Positions 15,374 to 20,163 of a stretch of DNA of 20,365 bases are shown here, piece after piece. Position numbers and translations under genes: made by a program. Every line of letters begins with the position of its first letter. Within the stretch, counting starts at the first letter, position 1. Source of the stretch: a virus; IMG/VR virus record IMGVR_UViG_3300002835_001391, positions 1 through 20,365 of that record; one strand, given 5' to 3'. The notes beneath the pieces were generated by a model, which worked only from the letters and a program-made list of their open reading frames with translations, was not told where the DNA came from and searched no databases.

Positions 15374-15918
15374 CAGCCGAGCTCCTTCTTGCGGGCGGCG
15401 AAGATGCCGGAGGACGCCTGACGCTGCGCCTCGGTCAGCCCCTTGAACAGGGCGGTGAGGTCGGCGAGGGTCTGGCACTCGGCCACCTTCTTGGCGAGGT
15501 CGGGGTCGGGCTTGGCCTCGGGCTTGCCACGGGCCTGCGCCGCCTCGGCATCGTCGTCGATCTGGGCGAGGCCCACTATGGCGGCGAGGGCGTAGCGGCG
15601 GGCGTAGGTGATGCCCGAGCCCTGTCCCTGCGGACCGGCGTCCTTGGTCAGGATGGGCAGGTACCCGCGCATCCATTCCCCGGACGAGTGCGCGAGGGTG
15701 GTCACGAGGATGGCCCCGGTCTCGCCGATCTCGGTCGTCTGGATGACGGCGAGGTCGTTGGCGGCGAGCTGCTTGCGGCAGGCGTCCCAGCAGGACGCGA
15801 GGTCCGCGTACTTGGACTTGAAGAACGGGTTGGCGCTGTCCTTCAAGGCTCCGGTGATGTCGGCCTGCGCCTTCGAGAGGGCGGCGGCGAGGGCGGCAAT
15901 GGATTCAGACTGGTTCAT
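15373..15918 (-). CDS. erf: Erf-family single-strand annealing recombinase
   Basis: The 181-residue protein has the ERF superfamily core. It contains NPFFKSKYADLASCWDACRK (residues 30-49), LVTTLAHSSGEWMRGYLPIL (71-90) and GSGITYARRYALAAIVGLAQ (100-119), followed by the acidic DDDAEAA. A Lys/Pro/Asp-rich linker and a helical C-terminal segment complete it. ERF proteins form rings that anneal complementary single strands during phage recombination and genome circularisation. The exonuclease that would supply the single strands is the next gene. ATG 15918 has AGGAA with an ACAC-rich leader. It lies 14 bases inside the end of the 43-aa gene, so this gene has both its own ribosome binding site and coupling. 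Confidence 0.9.
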   Translation of the reverse strand: MNQSESIAALAAALSKAQADITGALKDSANPFFKSKYADLASCWDACRKQLAANDLAVIQTTEIGETGAILVTTLAHSSGEWMRGYLPILTKDAGPQGQGSGITYARRYALAAIVGLAQIDDDAEAAQARGKPEAKPDPDLAKKVAECQTLADLTALFKGLTEAQRQASSGIFAARKKELG

Positions 15919-16036
15919 GCGTGTGTTCCTGTGTCAGTAGGGATAAAGCGGTGTTGCAGGCTGCGATGCGTTCCTCTTCCTCGCGCTCCTGCATCTCGAG
16001 GTCGAGCTGGTGCCACCAGGTATCGTCGTCTTCCAT
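15905..16036 (-). CDS. Small acidic 43-aa protein
   Basis: An ATG at 16036 overlaps the stop of the membrane-protein gene by one base (TGATG). It opens 43 codons ending in TGA at 15905-15907, 14 bases inside erf. The product begins MEDDDTWWHQLDLEMQERE and is strongly acidic with two adjacent Trp residues and a Glu-rich helix. I do not recognise it. The evidence is position: without it there would be a gap in an otherwise fully packed operon, and both of its ends fit the overlap pattern of the neighbours. A function in regulating or coupling Erf translation is possible but unsupported. Confidence 0.55.
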   Translation of the reverse strand: MEDDDTWWHQLDLEMQEREEEERIAACNTALSLLTQEHTHEPV

Positions 16037-16221
16037 CACACCCACCATCGGCTGAACTTGTGGGGCTGGTAGACGCGGGCTCTCCAGGCGGGGTTCGGCA
16101 GGCGCTCACGCCGACGCCTCCACGGTGCAGGGCGGGTGAACATCCACACCACGATGGCACCGAACAACAACGTCATGCCGATGGTCACGACCGTAACGTA
16201 TACGACGTCGAAGGCGCTCAT
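16036..16221 (-). CDS. Small single-pass membrane protein
   Basis: The 61-residue protein has one clear membrane helix (VVYVTVVTIGMTLLFGAIVVWMF, positions about 6-28) immediately followed by RPAPWRRRRER. This strongly basic stretch predicts the C-terminus in the cytoplasm. A Trp-rich end (SRWWV) follows. The start at 16221 overlaps the stop of the 91-aa gene (ATGA); its stop overlaps the 43-aa start. No family is recognised. One-helix phage proteins of this size may act in membrane anchoring, superinfection exclusion or lysis, but position in a recombination operon argues against a late lysis gene. Confidence 0.6.
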   Translation of the reverse strand: MSAFDVVYVTVVTIGMTLLFGAIVVWMFTRPAPWRRRRERLPNPAWRARVYQPHKFSRWWV

Positions 16222-16493
16222 GCGGCCACCTTGCGCTTCAGGTCGTGGATTACGGAGAAGGTTTGCTTCTGCATCTCGTCGAGCGCGTCTGCGGCATCCC
16301 CATCATCGTCCACGCCAAGTCGAGCGAGGTGTACTCGGAAGTCTGCGGCCCGAGCAGCCTCCATCGTGCGGGTCTCGACCAATGCTCGCCACTGGTCGCC
16401 GAAGTTGTACTCGTCTGCGATCGGCTGATTGTTCTGGATTCTGTCCCAGAACGCTGCCTGACATGCGAGTGCGAATTTATCCAAGCCGCTCAT
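16218..16493 (-). CDS. Hypothetical 91-aa protein
   Basis: I do not recognise this protein. It is a helical, charged polypeptide starting MSGLDKFALACQAAFWDRIQ, with an aromatic-rich stretch (EYNFGDQWRALVETRTMEAA), an acidic patch (GVDDDGDAADALDEMQ) and a basic end. The ATG at 16493 overlaps the preceding stop (ATGA), which fixes the start. Longer in-frame readings to 16769 run through the 66-aa gene and promoter region and are rejected. It lies in the early leftward operon ahead of erf. Confidence 0.6.
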   Translation of the reverse strand: MSGLDKFALACQAAFWDRIQNNQPIADEYNFGDQWRALVETRTMEAARAADFRVHLARLGVDDDGDAADALDEMQKQTFSVIHDLKRKVAA

Positions 16494-16690
16494 GACTGCA
16501 CCTCGCGGGCCATGCGCAGGGCCATCAGCATCATGCGCTGCTGGTTGCGGGCCATCGTGACGTAAGCCGTCATCTTCGGGTTCTGGCGGGCGAAGCGCAT
16601 CGCCTGATCGCGACCGGCGCGGCACTGGCCTGCGGTCATGCCCCACCGGATGGCGGGGGGCAGATGGGACGGGATGGGTCGGTATCTCAT
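16490..16690 (-). CDS. Hypothetical 66-aa basic protein, first gene of the leftward operon
   Basis: The product begins MRYRPIPSHLPPAIRWGMTA and is rich in Arg, Met and Gln with a helical C-terminal half (NPKMTAYVTMARNQQRMMLM). No family is recognised. ATG 16690 is preferred to an in-frame TTG six bases upstream because the AGGGG ribosome binding site is eight bases from the ATG and only two from the TTG. The leader carries a CA repeat just before the ribosome binding site, as do several other genes in this window. It is the promoter-proximal gene of the recombination operon. Confidence 0.6.
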   Translation of the reverse strand: MRYRPIPSHLPPAIRWGMTAGQCRAGRDQAMRFARQNPKMTAYVTMARNQQRMMLMALRMAREVQS

Positions 16691-16726
16691 GGTCAATTCC
16701 CCTGTGTGTGTGTAATCGACGGGTGA

Positions 16727-16756
16727 ATCCTAAACCGGCTCCGGTAGCTATGTCAA
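16727..16756 (-). promoter_or_regulatory. Leftward early promoter candidate
   Basis: On the - strand, TTGACA (complement of 16751-16756) is followed after 18 bases by TAGGAT (complement of 16727-16732). The -35 is a perfect sigma-70 consensus and the -10 matches four of six positions. The transcript would begin near 16720, leaving a short CA-rich leader before the 66-aa gene. It would drive the whole recombination operon. Confidence 0.55.
16734..16745. promoter_or_regulatory. Operator candidate (ACCGG-CT-CCGGT dyad)
   Basis: A perfect inverted repeat, ACCGG and CCGGT separated by two bases, lies inside the spacer between the -35 and -10 of the leftward promoter. A second, imperfect copy with the same CCGGT half and a GTTAAC centre occurs around 16790-16806, just before the cro-like gene. 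Location suggests binding by the Cro-like protein encoded next door. This is inference from symmetry and position. Confidence 0.4.
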
Positions 16757-16759
16757 CAC

Positions 16760-16788
16760 TTGTATCCATCTTTTTTTTGCCGTATGCT
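16760..16788 (+). promoter_or_regulatory. Rightward early promoter candidate
   Basis: TTGTAT (16760-16765) and TATGCT (16783-16788) are separated by 17 bases. The spacer contains a run of eight T (16771-16778) that would bend the DNA. The match is moderate (three of six and four of six), but the -35 lies three bases from the -35 of the leftward promoter, forming a compact back-to-back switch. It would transcribe the cro-like gene. Confidence 0.4.
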
Positions 16789-16813
16789 TCCGGTCGTTAA
16801 CAACGGAGGTCTT

Positions 16814-17053
16814 ATGACTGTCGATGAACTTGTCAAGAAGTACGGCAACCAAAGCGCCATTGCGCGGCGGTTCGGTGTCACGCGGGCAGCGGTATCGAAG
16901 TGGGCGCGTGTTGGCGTGCCGGAGCGGTATGCGTTGCGTGAGCTTGCCGGTGAGGTTGTGGCCGAGCTCAAGGAAGAGGACCAGTCGCGCAGCACTCGGC
17001 GGCTGATTCGCAAGATCGAGGCTGGGCTGCGGCCTACGCCGGACAGCCCATGA
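16814..17053 (+). CDS. Cro-like transcriptional repressor
   Basis: The 79-residue protein has a helix-turn-helix at residues about 12-34. KYGNQSAIARRFGVTRAAVS is followed by KWARVGVPERYALRELAGE, the pattern of P22-Cro/YdaS-type phage repressors ('saiAr.lGVtr.aVSkW...vPe.ra..l'). It probably binds the adjacent dyad and switches the divergent early promoters. The start at 16814 is chosen for the GGAGG four bases upstream; an in-frame ATG at 16760 would lie in the -35 region. The C-terminal part is charged and basic. Its stop overlaps the next ATG (ATGA). No second, larger repressor gene lies in this control region, so whether the phage is temperate cannot be decided here. Confidence 0.8.
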   Translation: MTVDELVKKYGNQSAIARRFGVTRAAVSKWARVGVPERYALRELAGEVVAELKEEDQSRSTRRLIRKIEAGLRPTPDSP

Positions 17054-17397
17054 GCCGCGCTGCGTACCATCGGGCCTACTACCGGGCTCACCTGGAGAGT
17101 CGCCGCGAGACGGCGCGGGTGATGGCTCGGCGTAGACGGTGGGTGCGCGGCGTGGCGGCGGTGATCTGCGAGGCCGTGGAGGAGGCCAGAAACGACAAAC
17201 CCCCTTTCGGGGGCTTGACGCGGGCGGGGGGAGGGCCCTACTCTCGGGATGCGTATCGAGGTGTCGTGACGATAGACCGGGGGAAAAGGTCTGTCAATCA
17301 CCCATCTCCCAACCCCTCGACATGGGTTCAATCTGTCGGCGAAGGGCCGGTCACAAGACCGGGCCGGGCATCGCTTACCAAAGCCCGGCGGGTCTAA
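17050..17397 (+). CDS. Small basic ORF of uncertain extent (up to 115 aa)
   Basis: ATG 17050 overlaps the cro-like stop. The first 49 residues (MSRAAYHRAYYRAHLESRRE onward) are Arg/Tyr/Ala-rich and helical, resembling small basic phage proteins, and look coding. After about residue 49 the frame runs through a strong hairpin, promoter-like sequences and two GC-rich hairpins. There it yields a Gly/Pro/Arg-rich sequence without protein character. Either the C-terminal half is incidental read-through, or the regulatory region overlaps a real gene. No family recognised. Confidence 0.45.
   Translation: MSRAAYHRAYYRAHLESRRETARVMARRRRWVRGVAAVICEAVEEARNDKPPFGGLTRAGGGPYSRDAYRGVVTIDRGKRSVNHPSPNPSTWVQSVGEGPVTRPGRASLTKARRV
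17197..17218. terminator. Hairpin with GGGGG/CCCCC stem, terminator-like
   Basis: CCCCC-TTTC-GGGGG, with flanking AA/TT, forms a tight hairpin. On the - strand the loop is GAAA, a stable GNRA tetraloop, followed by GTTTGTCGTTT. It could terminate leftward transcripts coming from the promoter candidate at 17269-17297, or rightward cro transcripts. The U tract is poor on both strands, so this is tentative. Confidence 0.4.
17215..17244 (+). promoter_or_regulatory. Rightward promoter candidate
   Basis: TTGACG (17215-17220) is followed after 18 bases by TACTCT (17239-17244). The -35 matches five of six consensus positions, the -10 only three. It follows directly on the terminator-like hairpin and points at the HTH/transglycosylase-like genes, a usual arrangement for restarting transcription. 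Confidence 0.35.
17269..17297 (-). promoter_or_regulatory. Leftward (antisense) promoter candidate
   Basis: On the - strand, TTGACA (complement of 17292-17297) lies 17 bases from TATCGT (complement of 17269-17274). This is a perfect -35, optimal spacing and a four-of-six -10. It would transcribe across the small basic ORF towards cro, meeting the GAAA-loop hairpin at 17218-17197 after roughly 50-70 bases. A short antisense RNA, or an antisense transcript over cro if read through, is possible. Confidence 0.4.
17347..17394 (+). promoter_or_regulatory. Two adjoining GC-rich hairpins
   Basis: CCGGTC-ACAA-GACCGG (17347-17362) is followed immediately by GCCGGGC (17363-17369), which pairs perfectly with GCCCGGC (17383-17389). 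The GACC of the first stem can alternatively extend the second by pairing with GGTC at 17391-17394. No U tract follows. This may be a leader structure in the transcript for the downstream HTH gene, or a structured RNA. Bases 17398-17531 downstream hold only a G-rich run (near 17450-17463) and no gene that I can support. Confidence 0.35.
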
Positions 17398-17531
17398 ACA
17401 CCGTGGCTATACGGGCATTTAGGCATGACCTCGCTACCTTCCGATTTAAGGGGGGTAGGGGGGTCATTCCCGGGCTTCCGAGCATATGGGGAGAGAGATG
17501 GATATAGACCTAACCTATACGAGAGAAGGCG

Positions 17532-17702
17532 GTGAATAAAATTTTGACCGAGTACGACGTGCGAATGATTCGCCGCGCCGTGCAAAAAAGAAACCGCGTT
17601 CGTCGAGACCTTTGCAATAAGTCTATAGCGCGGAGGCTGGGTGTTTCAGTGCAAACCGTCCGCAACGTCATCAAGGGCGCTCGTTGGGGCTGGGTCAAAT
17701 GA
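17532..17702 (+). CDS. 56-aa helix-turn-helix DNA-binding protein
   Basis: A GTG at 17532 opens a 56-codon frame ending in TGA that overlaps the next gene's ATG. The product has a basic N-terminal helix (YDVRMIRRAVQKRNRVRR) and an HTH, NKSIARRLGVSVQTVRNVIK, followed by GARWGWVK. This resembles the small phage regulators whose last residues read 'G.rW..V'. It is a probable local regulator of the transglycosylase-like gene with which it is coupled. GAGAG about six bases upstream supports the GTG; an ATG at codon 12 is an alternative start. Sequence features support the HTH strongly and the exact start moderately. Confidence 0.65.
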   Translation: MNKILTEYDVRMIRRAVQKRNRVRRDLCNKSIARRLGVSVQTVRNVIKGARWGWVK

Positions 17703-18439
17703 TCCACTACCACGGCCTGCCGATGACGCCTCTTGCAGACATGGTCCGAGCGCTGACTGCGCGACACGCGATGGTGAGTTTCGAGCACCCTAGTCAAGCA
17801 GAGATGGCCGCAGAAATCTGCCAGTCGTTCGTGCTGGACAATGGCGCGTTCAGCGCGTGGAAGCAAGGCAAGGCATACGACTTTGACGGTTATCAAGAGT
17901 GGGCCGAGCGATGGATGCGGCACCCGGCGATGGATTGGTGCGTCATCCCAGATCGGATTGATGGTTCAGAATCCGACAATCGCGAGCTCGTGAAAAACTG
18001 GCCGCTGCCGCTTGCCGTATCGGTGCCTGTTTGGCACATGCACGAAAGCCTGGAATACCTCGACTTCTTGATGCGATGGCCGCGCATCGCGCTTGGCTCC
18101 TCTGGTCAATTTGCGACCGTCGGTGATGATCGGTGGTGGGGCAGAATCGCCGAGGCGATGCGAGTGCTGTGCGACGAGGCCGGGCGCCCGAGGGTCAAGC
18201 TGCACGGACTGCGGATGCTAGATCCTGGCGTGTTCAGCAAGTTGCCGCTGTCGTCCGCCGACAGCTGCAACGTCGCACGGAACGCCGGAATCGACCAGAA
18301 GTGGCGCGGCCCCTACACCCCGCGCACCCAGTATGGCCGGGCGTTGATTTTGATGGAGCGCATCGAGCACCACGCGAGCTGCGCGTATTGGTCTGCCGAT
18401 GCGATGGGGGCTTATACGAATTTGGAACTTTTCGGATAA
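17699..18439 (+). CDS. Transglycosylase-like (TGT/DpdA superfamily-like) conserved phage protein
   Basis: The 246-residue protein starts at ATG 17699, inside the HTH stop (ATGA). Motifs in order are: FVLDNGAFSAW (44-54), CVIPDRIDG (81-89), VPVWHMHES (109-117), IALGSSGQF (130-138), VKLHGLRMLDP (166-176) and PLSSADSCNVARN (183-195). The sequence 'D-x-G-A-F, P-D, G-S, H-G, S-A-D-S' along a TIM-barrel-sized chain parallels the tRNA-guanine transglycosylase superfamily, where Asp47 and Asp188 would be candidate catalytic residues. DpdA members of that superfamily put 7-deazaguanines into DNA. I recall homologues in many phages without assigned function. No queuosine-type synthesis gene is in this window. 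The superfamily call is inference from motifs. Confidence 0.5.
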   Translation: MIHYHGLPMTPLADMVRALTARHAMVSFEHPSQAEMAAEICQSFVLDNGAFSAWKQGKAYDFDGYQEWAERWMRHPAMDWCVIPDRIDGSESDNRELVKNWPLPLAVSVPVWHMHESLEYLDFLMRWPRIALGSSGQFATVGDDRWWGRIAEAMRVLCDEAGRPRVKLHGLRMLDPGVFSKLPLSSADSCNVARNAGIDQKWRGPYTPRTQYGRALILMERIEHHASCAYWSADAMGAYTNLELFG

Positions 18440-18473
18440 AACACTGCGAACGCATACACACAGGAGCACACAC

Positions 18474-18989
18474 ATGAACGAACTCGATGAAGCATCGTGG
18501 GAGAGATGGGTCGCCTTCAGGAAGGCCATCCGCAAGCCCATCAAGCCGATCAGCGAACACGCGATGAAGCTCAAGCTCGCTCGGTTCGGCGACGACCAAG
18601 CGGCGGTAGTTGACCAGTCGATCGCAAACCAATGGCAAGGGTTGTTCGAAATCAAGAAGGCCGCGCCGCGCCCCGGCGAGAAGGTCGAGAAGACCGACAA
18701 GCAGAAAGCCGCCGACATCGCCCGTCACGCCGAACAAGACGAGTGGGCGGCTCGAATCTGGGGCAAGCAGGAGCCGACACCCATCAACCGGCTGAAGCTC
18801 TGCGAGGCGTACCTCGCGCGGTTGACCATGCGCGAGCCGGATGCGGACGCGATGGAGCGCGTGAAAGACGCGGCGGCTGCTGCGATCCGTGACGCAGACC
18901 CGAAGGAGGTCATCGGCAACCCGCACCTTGCGGGGATGGTGCGGCAGCTGTTCGGCGAGCGCGGTCTTGCGAGGCTGCGGAACCGATGA
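18474..18989 (+). CDS. Replication-associated protein (O/DnaT-type C-terminal-like)
   Basis: The 171-residue protein begins MNELDEASWERWVAFRKAIR and has KPIKPISEHAMKLKLARFGD and QSIANQWQGLFEI (48-60). The pattern 'W..f...Rk...KP.s..a....l..l......a.v.dqSI.ngWqGLf' is frequent at the C-termini of phage replication initiators and helicase-loader proteins. The rest is a Lys/Pro linker and a helical domain (NRLKLCEAYLARLTMREPDA onward) ending GLARLRNR. It may recruit the host helicase or act with an initiator outside the window. ATG 18474 has AGGAG eight bases upstream in a CA-rich leader; the in-frame upstream ATG (18399) lies inside the preceding gene. The stop overlaps the next ATG (ATGA). Confidence 0.5.
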   Translation: MNELDEASWERWVAFRKAIRKPIKPISEHAMKLKLARFGDDQAAVVDQSIANQWQGLFEIKKAAPRPGEKVEKTDKQKAADIARHAEQDEWAARIWGKQEPTPINRLKLCEAYLARLTMREPDADAMERVKDAAAAAIRDADPKEVIGNPHLAGMVRQLFGERGLARLRNR

Positions 18990-19546
18990 CGCTCTACACG
19001 CACTCGGGTGCGCTGCCCGCCCACAGGTACATCTGGGTCGAGCCCAACGCGATCGGCCAGCACGACTGGCTGCGCGGGGTGTGGTTCGGGCTGACCTCGT
19101 GGCCGGGACGGGCGTGGGGGTGTCATGTCCTGCTTGAAGGCGGGGCGGTATACCGGAATGTCCCGCTCCACCAGCTCGCGCACCGCAAGACCGACGAGCC
19201 TTGGCGAGCGTCAGACGCGCAGACATGGGATGCCTACGGGTGGCAGTTCGCTGCCCTCGAATACCCGTACCTCTCATCGATGAACGCGAGGGTGCGGCTG
19301 CAGGATCGGCGCGAGATGGCGGGCGAGTATTGGTTCACGGTGTCGCCGGTCGCCGATGCGTTTTCAGCGGTGCCAGAACAGTCGAAAGAGTTTTACTTCT
19401 GCGGGCTGGAGAATGGCCGCATCACCGCGCAGCCGACGAACCATGTGTTGCTTGAGGACAAATCGTTCACTTCAACGCTGGAGTGGCCGAAGTTCCTGCG
19501 CCGCCAGACCGACTGGCACAGCGCGGAGGACAACAGCAATGCGTGA
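18986..19546 (+). CDS. Conserved hypothetical phage protein, 186 aa
   Basis: The product begins MTLYTHSGALPAHRYIWVEP and contains VWFGLTSWPGRAWGCHVLLE (72-ish onward from the start of the beta-rich half), GAVYRNVPLHQLAH and WDAYGWQFAALEYPYLSSM. It is unusually rich in Trp and Tyr, with alternating hydrophobic residues consistent with a beta-rich globular fold. I have met similar sequences in phage genomes without a function. There is no signal peptide, membrane segment or obvious catalytic motif. It overlaps the upstream replication-associated gene by four bases and the following 37-aa gene by eight, so it belongs to the same early transcript. Confidence 0.6.
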   Translation: MTLYTHSGALPAHRYIWVEPNAIGQHDWLRGVWFGLTSWPGRAWGCHVLLEGGAVYRNVPLHQLAHRKTDEPWRASDAQTWDAYGWQFAALEYPYLSSMNARVRLQDRREMAGEYWFTVSPVADAFSAVPEQSKEFYFCGLENGRITAQPTNHVLLEDKSFTSTLEWPKFLRRQTDWHSAEDNSNA

Positions 19547-19652
19547 GCTTGAGATGGTGTTCCAAGTGGGGATAGCGGTCTGGCTTGCGATGCTGGCCGG
19601 TGCGCTCATCCGCATTGTCTGGATCTGCATCGAGGAGGCGAGGCGCAAATAG
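19539..19652 (+). CDS. Tiny single-pass membrane protein, 37 aa
   Basis: An ATG at 19539, eight bases before the upstream stop, has GGAGG nine bases before it and opens 37 codons ending in TAG. The product is MRELEMVFQVGIAVWLAMLA followed by GALIRIVWICIEEARRK. It has one strong hydrophobic helix (about residues 7-30) flanked by charges. No family recognised. The clear ribosome binding site and fit to the operon support it despite its size. Confidence 0.55.
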   Translation: MRELEMVFQVGIAVWLAMLAGALIRIVWICIEEARRK

Positions 19653-19654
19653 TG

Positions 19655-19686
19655 TTGACATCATTTTAAATCGAGATTAGTCTAAT
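19655..19686 (+). promoter_or_regulatory. Rightward promoter candidate with ATTAG-T-CTAAT dyad
   Basis: TTGACA (19655-19660) is followed after 17 bases by TAGTCT (19678-19683). An alternative -10, TCTAAT (19681-19686), matches better but at a spacing of 20. The -10 region lies in a perfect dyad ATTAG-T-CTAAT (19676-19686), a possible operator. The 11-base AGTGTTGACAT at the -35 is identical to that of the leftward promoter near 16756. It starts a new transcript for the 81-aa gene onward. Confidence 0.55.
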
Positions 19687-19714
19687 TCCGTTCACACACA
19701 CACAGGAGACGGAC

Positions 19715-19960
19715 ATGGAACTCGACGAATGGGACAAGCAATGGCTCGCCCGCCCGCACACTGCGGATGAGTACCGCGCTGAGATCAAGAGCGCCCTGGA
19801 GCGTTGCGCGATGTACGCGGCCCGCATCGACCGGCTCGAGGCCGAGCTCGCCAATATCCGCACGGCTGGCTGCGGCTACCCCGACTGCCTGACCGACAAC
19901 CGTTGCGCCCGGATGTGGGCGGGCGAGTGTTCGGGACCGAAACAGGAGAGGACGATATGA
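19715..19960 (+). CDS. Hypothetical 81-aa protein with Cys-rich C-terminus
   Basis: The product begins MELDEWDKQWLARPHTADEY and has a helical coiled-coil-like middle (RAEIKSALERCAMYAARIDR, LEAELANI). Its C-terminal third holds five Cys including CGYPDC and later C residues (CAR, GEC), enough for a small zinc site. No family recognised with confidence. ATG 19715 follows a CA repeat and AGGAG at six-base spacing, directly downstream of the promoter candidate. Its stop overlaps the following ATG (ATGA). Confidence 0.6.
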   Translation: MELDEWDKQWLARPHTADEYRAEIKSALERCAMYAARIDRLEAELANIRTAGCGYPDCLTDNRCARMWAGECSGPKQERTI

Positions 19961-20163
19961 GCATGACCAACGACGGCGGCCCGGCGTTTCCGAGGCACGG
20001 ATACAACAGCAACGACGGCATGACCCTGCGCGACTGGTTCGCGGGGCAAGCGTTGGCGGGGTTGGTGTCATATGTTGTCAAAGGCGCAACTTTTGAAAAT
20101 GTTGCCGAGGACGCCTACAAAGCAGCCGACGCCATGCTTCGGGCGCGGGAGGTGAAGCCGTGA
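19957..20163 (+). CDS. Conserved small phage protein, 68 aa
   Basis: ATG 19957 overlaps the previous stop and has AGGAGAGG upstream. The product begins MSMTNDGGPAFPRHGYNSND and continues GMTLRDWFAGQALAGLVSYV, then an Ala-rich helix ending DAMLRAREVKP. 'GGpAFP......GmtlRDwFAgqALagl' is a recurrent signature of small early phage proteins, whose function I do not know. A longer in-frame reading from 19804 would run through the 81-aa gene and is rejected. Confidence 0.65.
   Translation: MSMTNDGGPAFPRHGYNSNDGMTLRDWFAGQALAGLVSYVVKGATFENVAEDAYKAADAMLRAREVKP

Noticed and set aside
16036-16221. Holin
   Set aside because: The one-helix protein has a holin-like size and basic tail, but it lies inside an early recombination operon with no endolysin or spanin nearby. 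I left it as a membrane protein of unknown role.
17300-17345. tRNA gene suggested by GGGTTCAATC
   Set aside because: The flanking bases do not pair as a T arm, and no acceptor stem, D arm or anticodon arm could be laid out around it. Only a 5-bp CGACA/TGTCG stem with an oversized loop forms.
17445-17470. G-quadruplex in the G-rich run
   Set aside because: Two six-G runs separated by TA give no room for the loops of a four-tract structure; too weak to claim.
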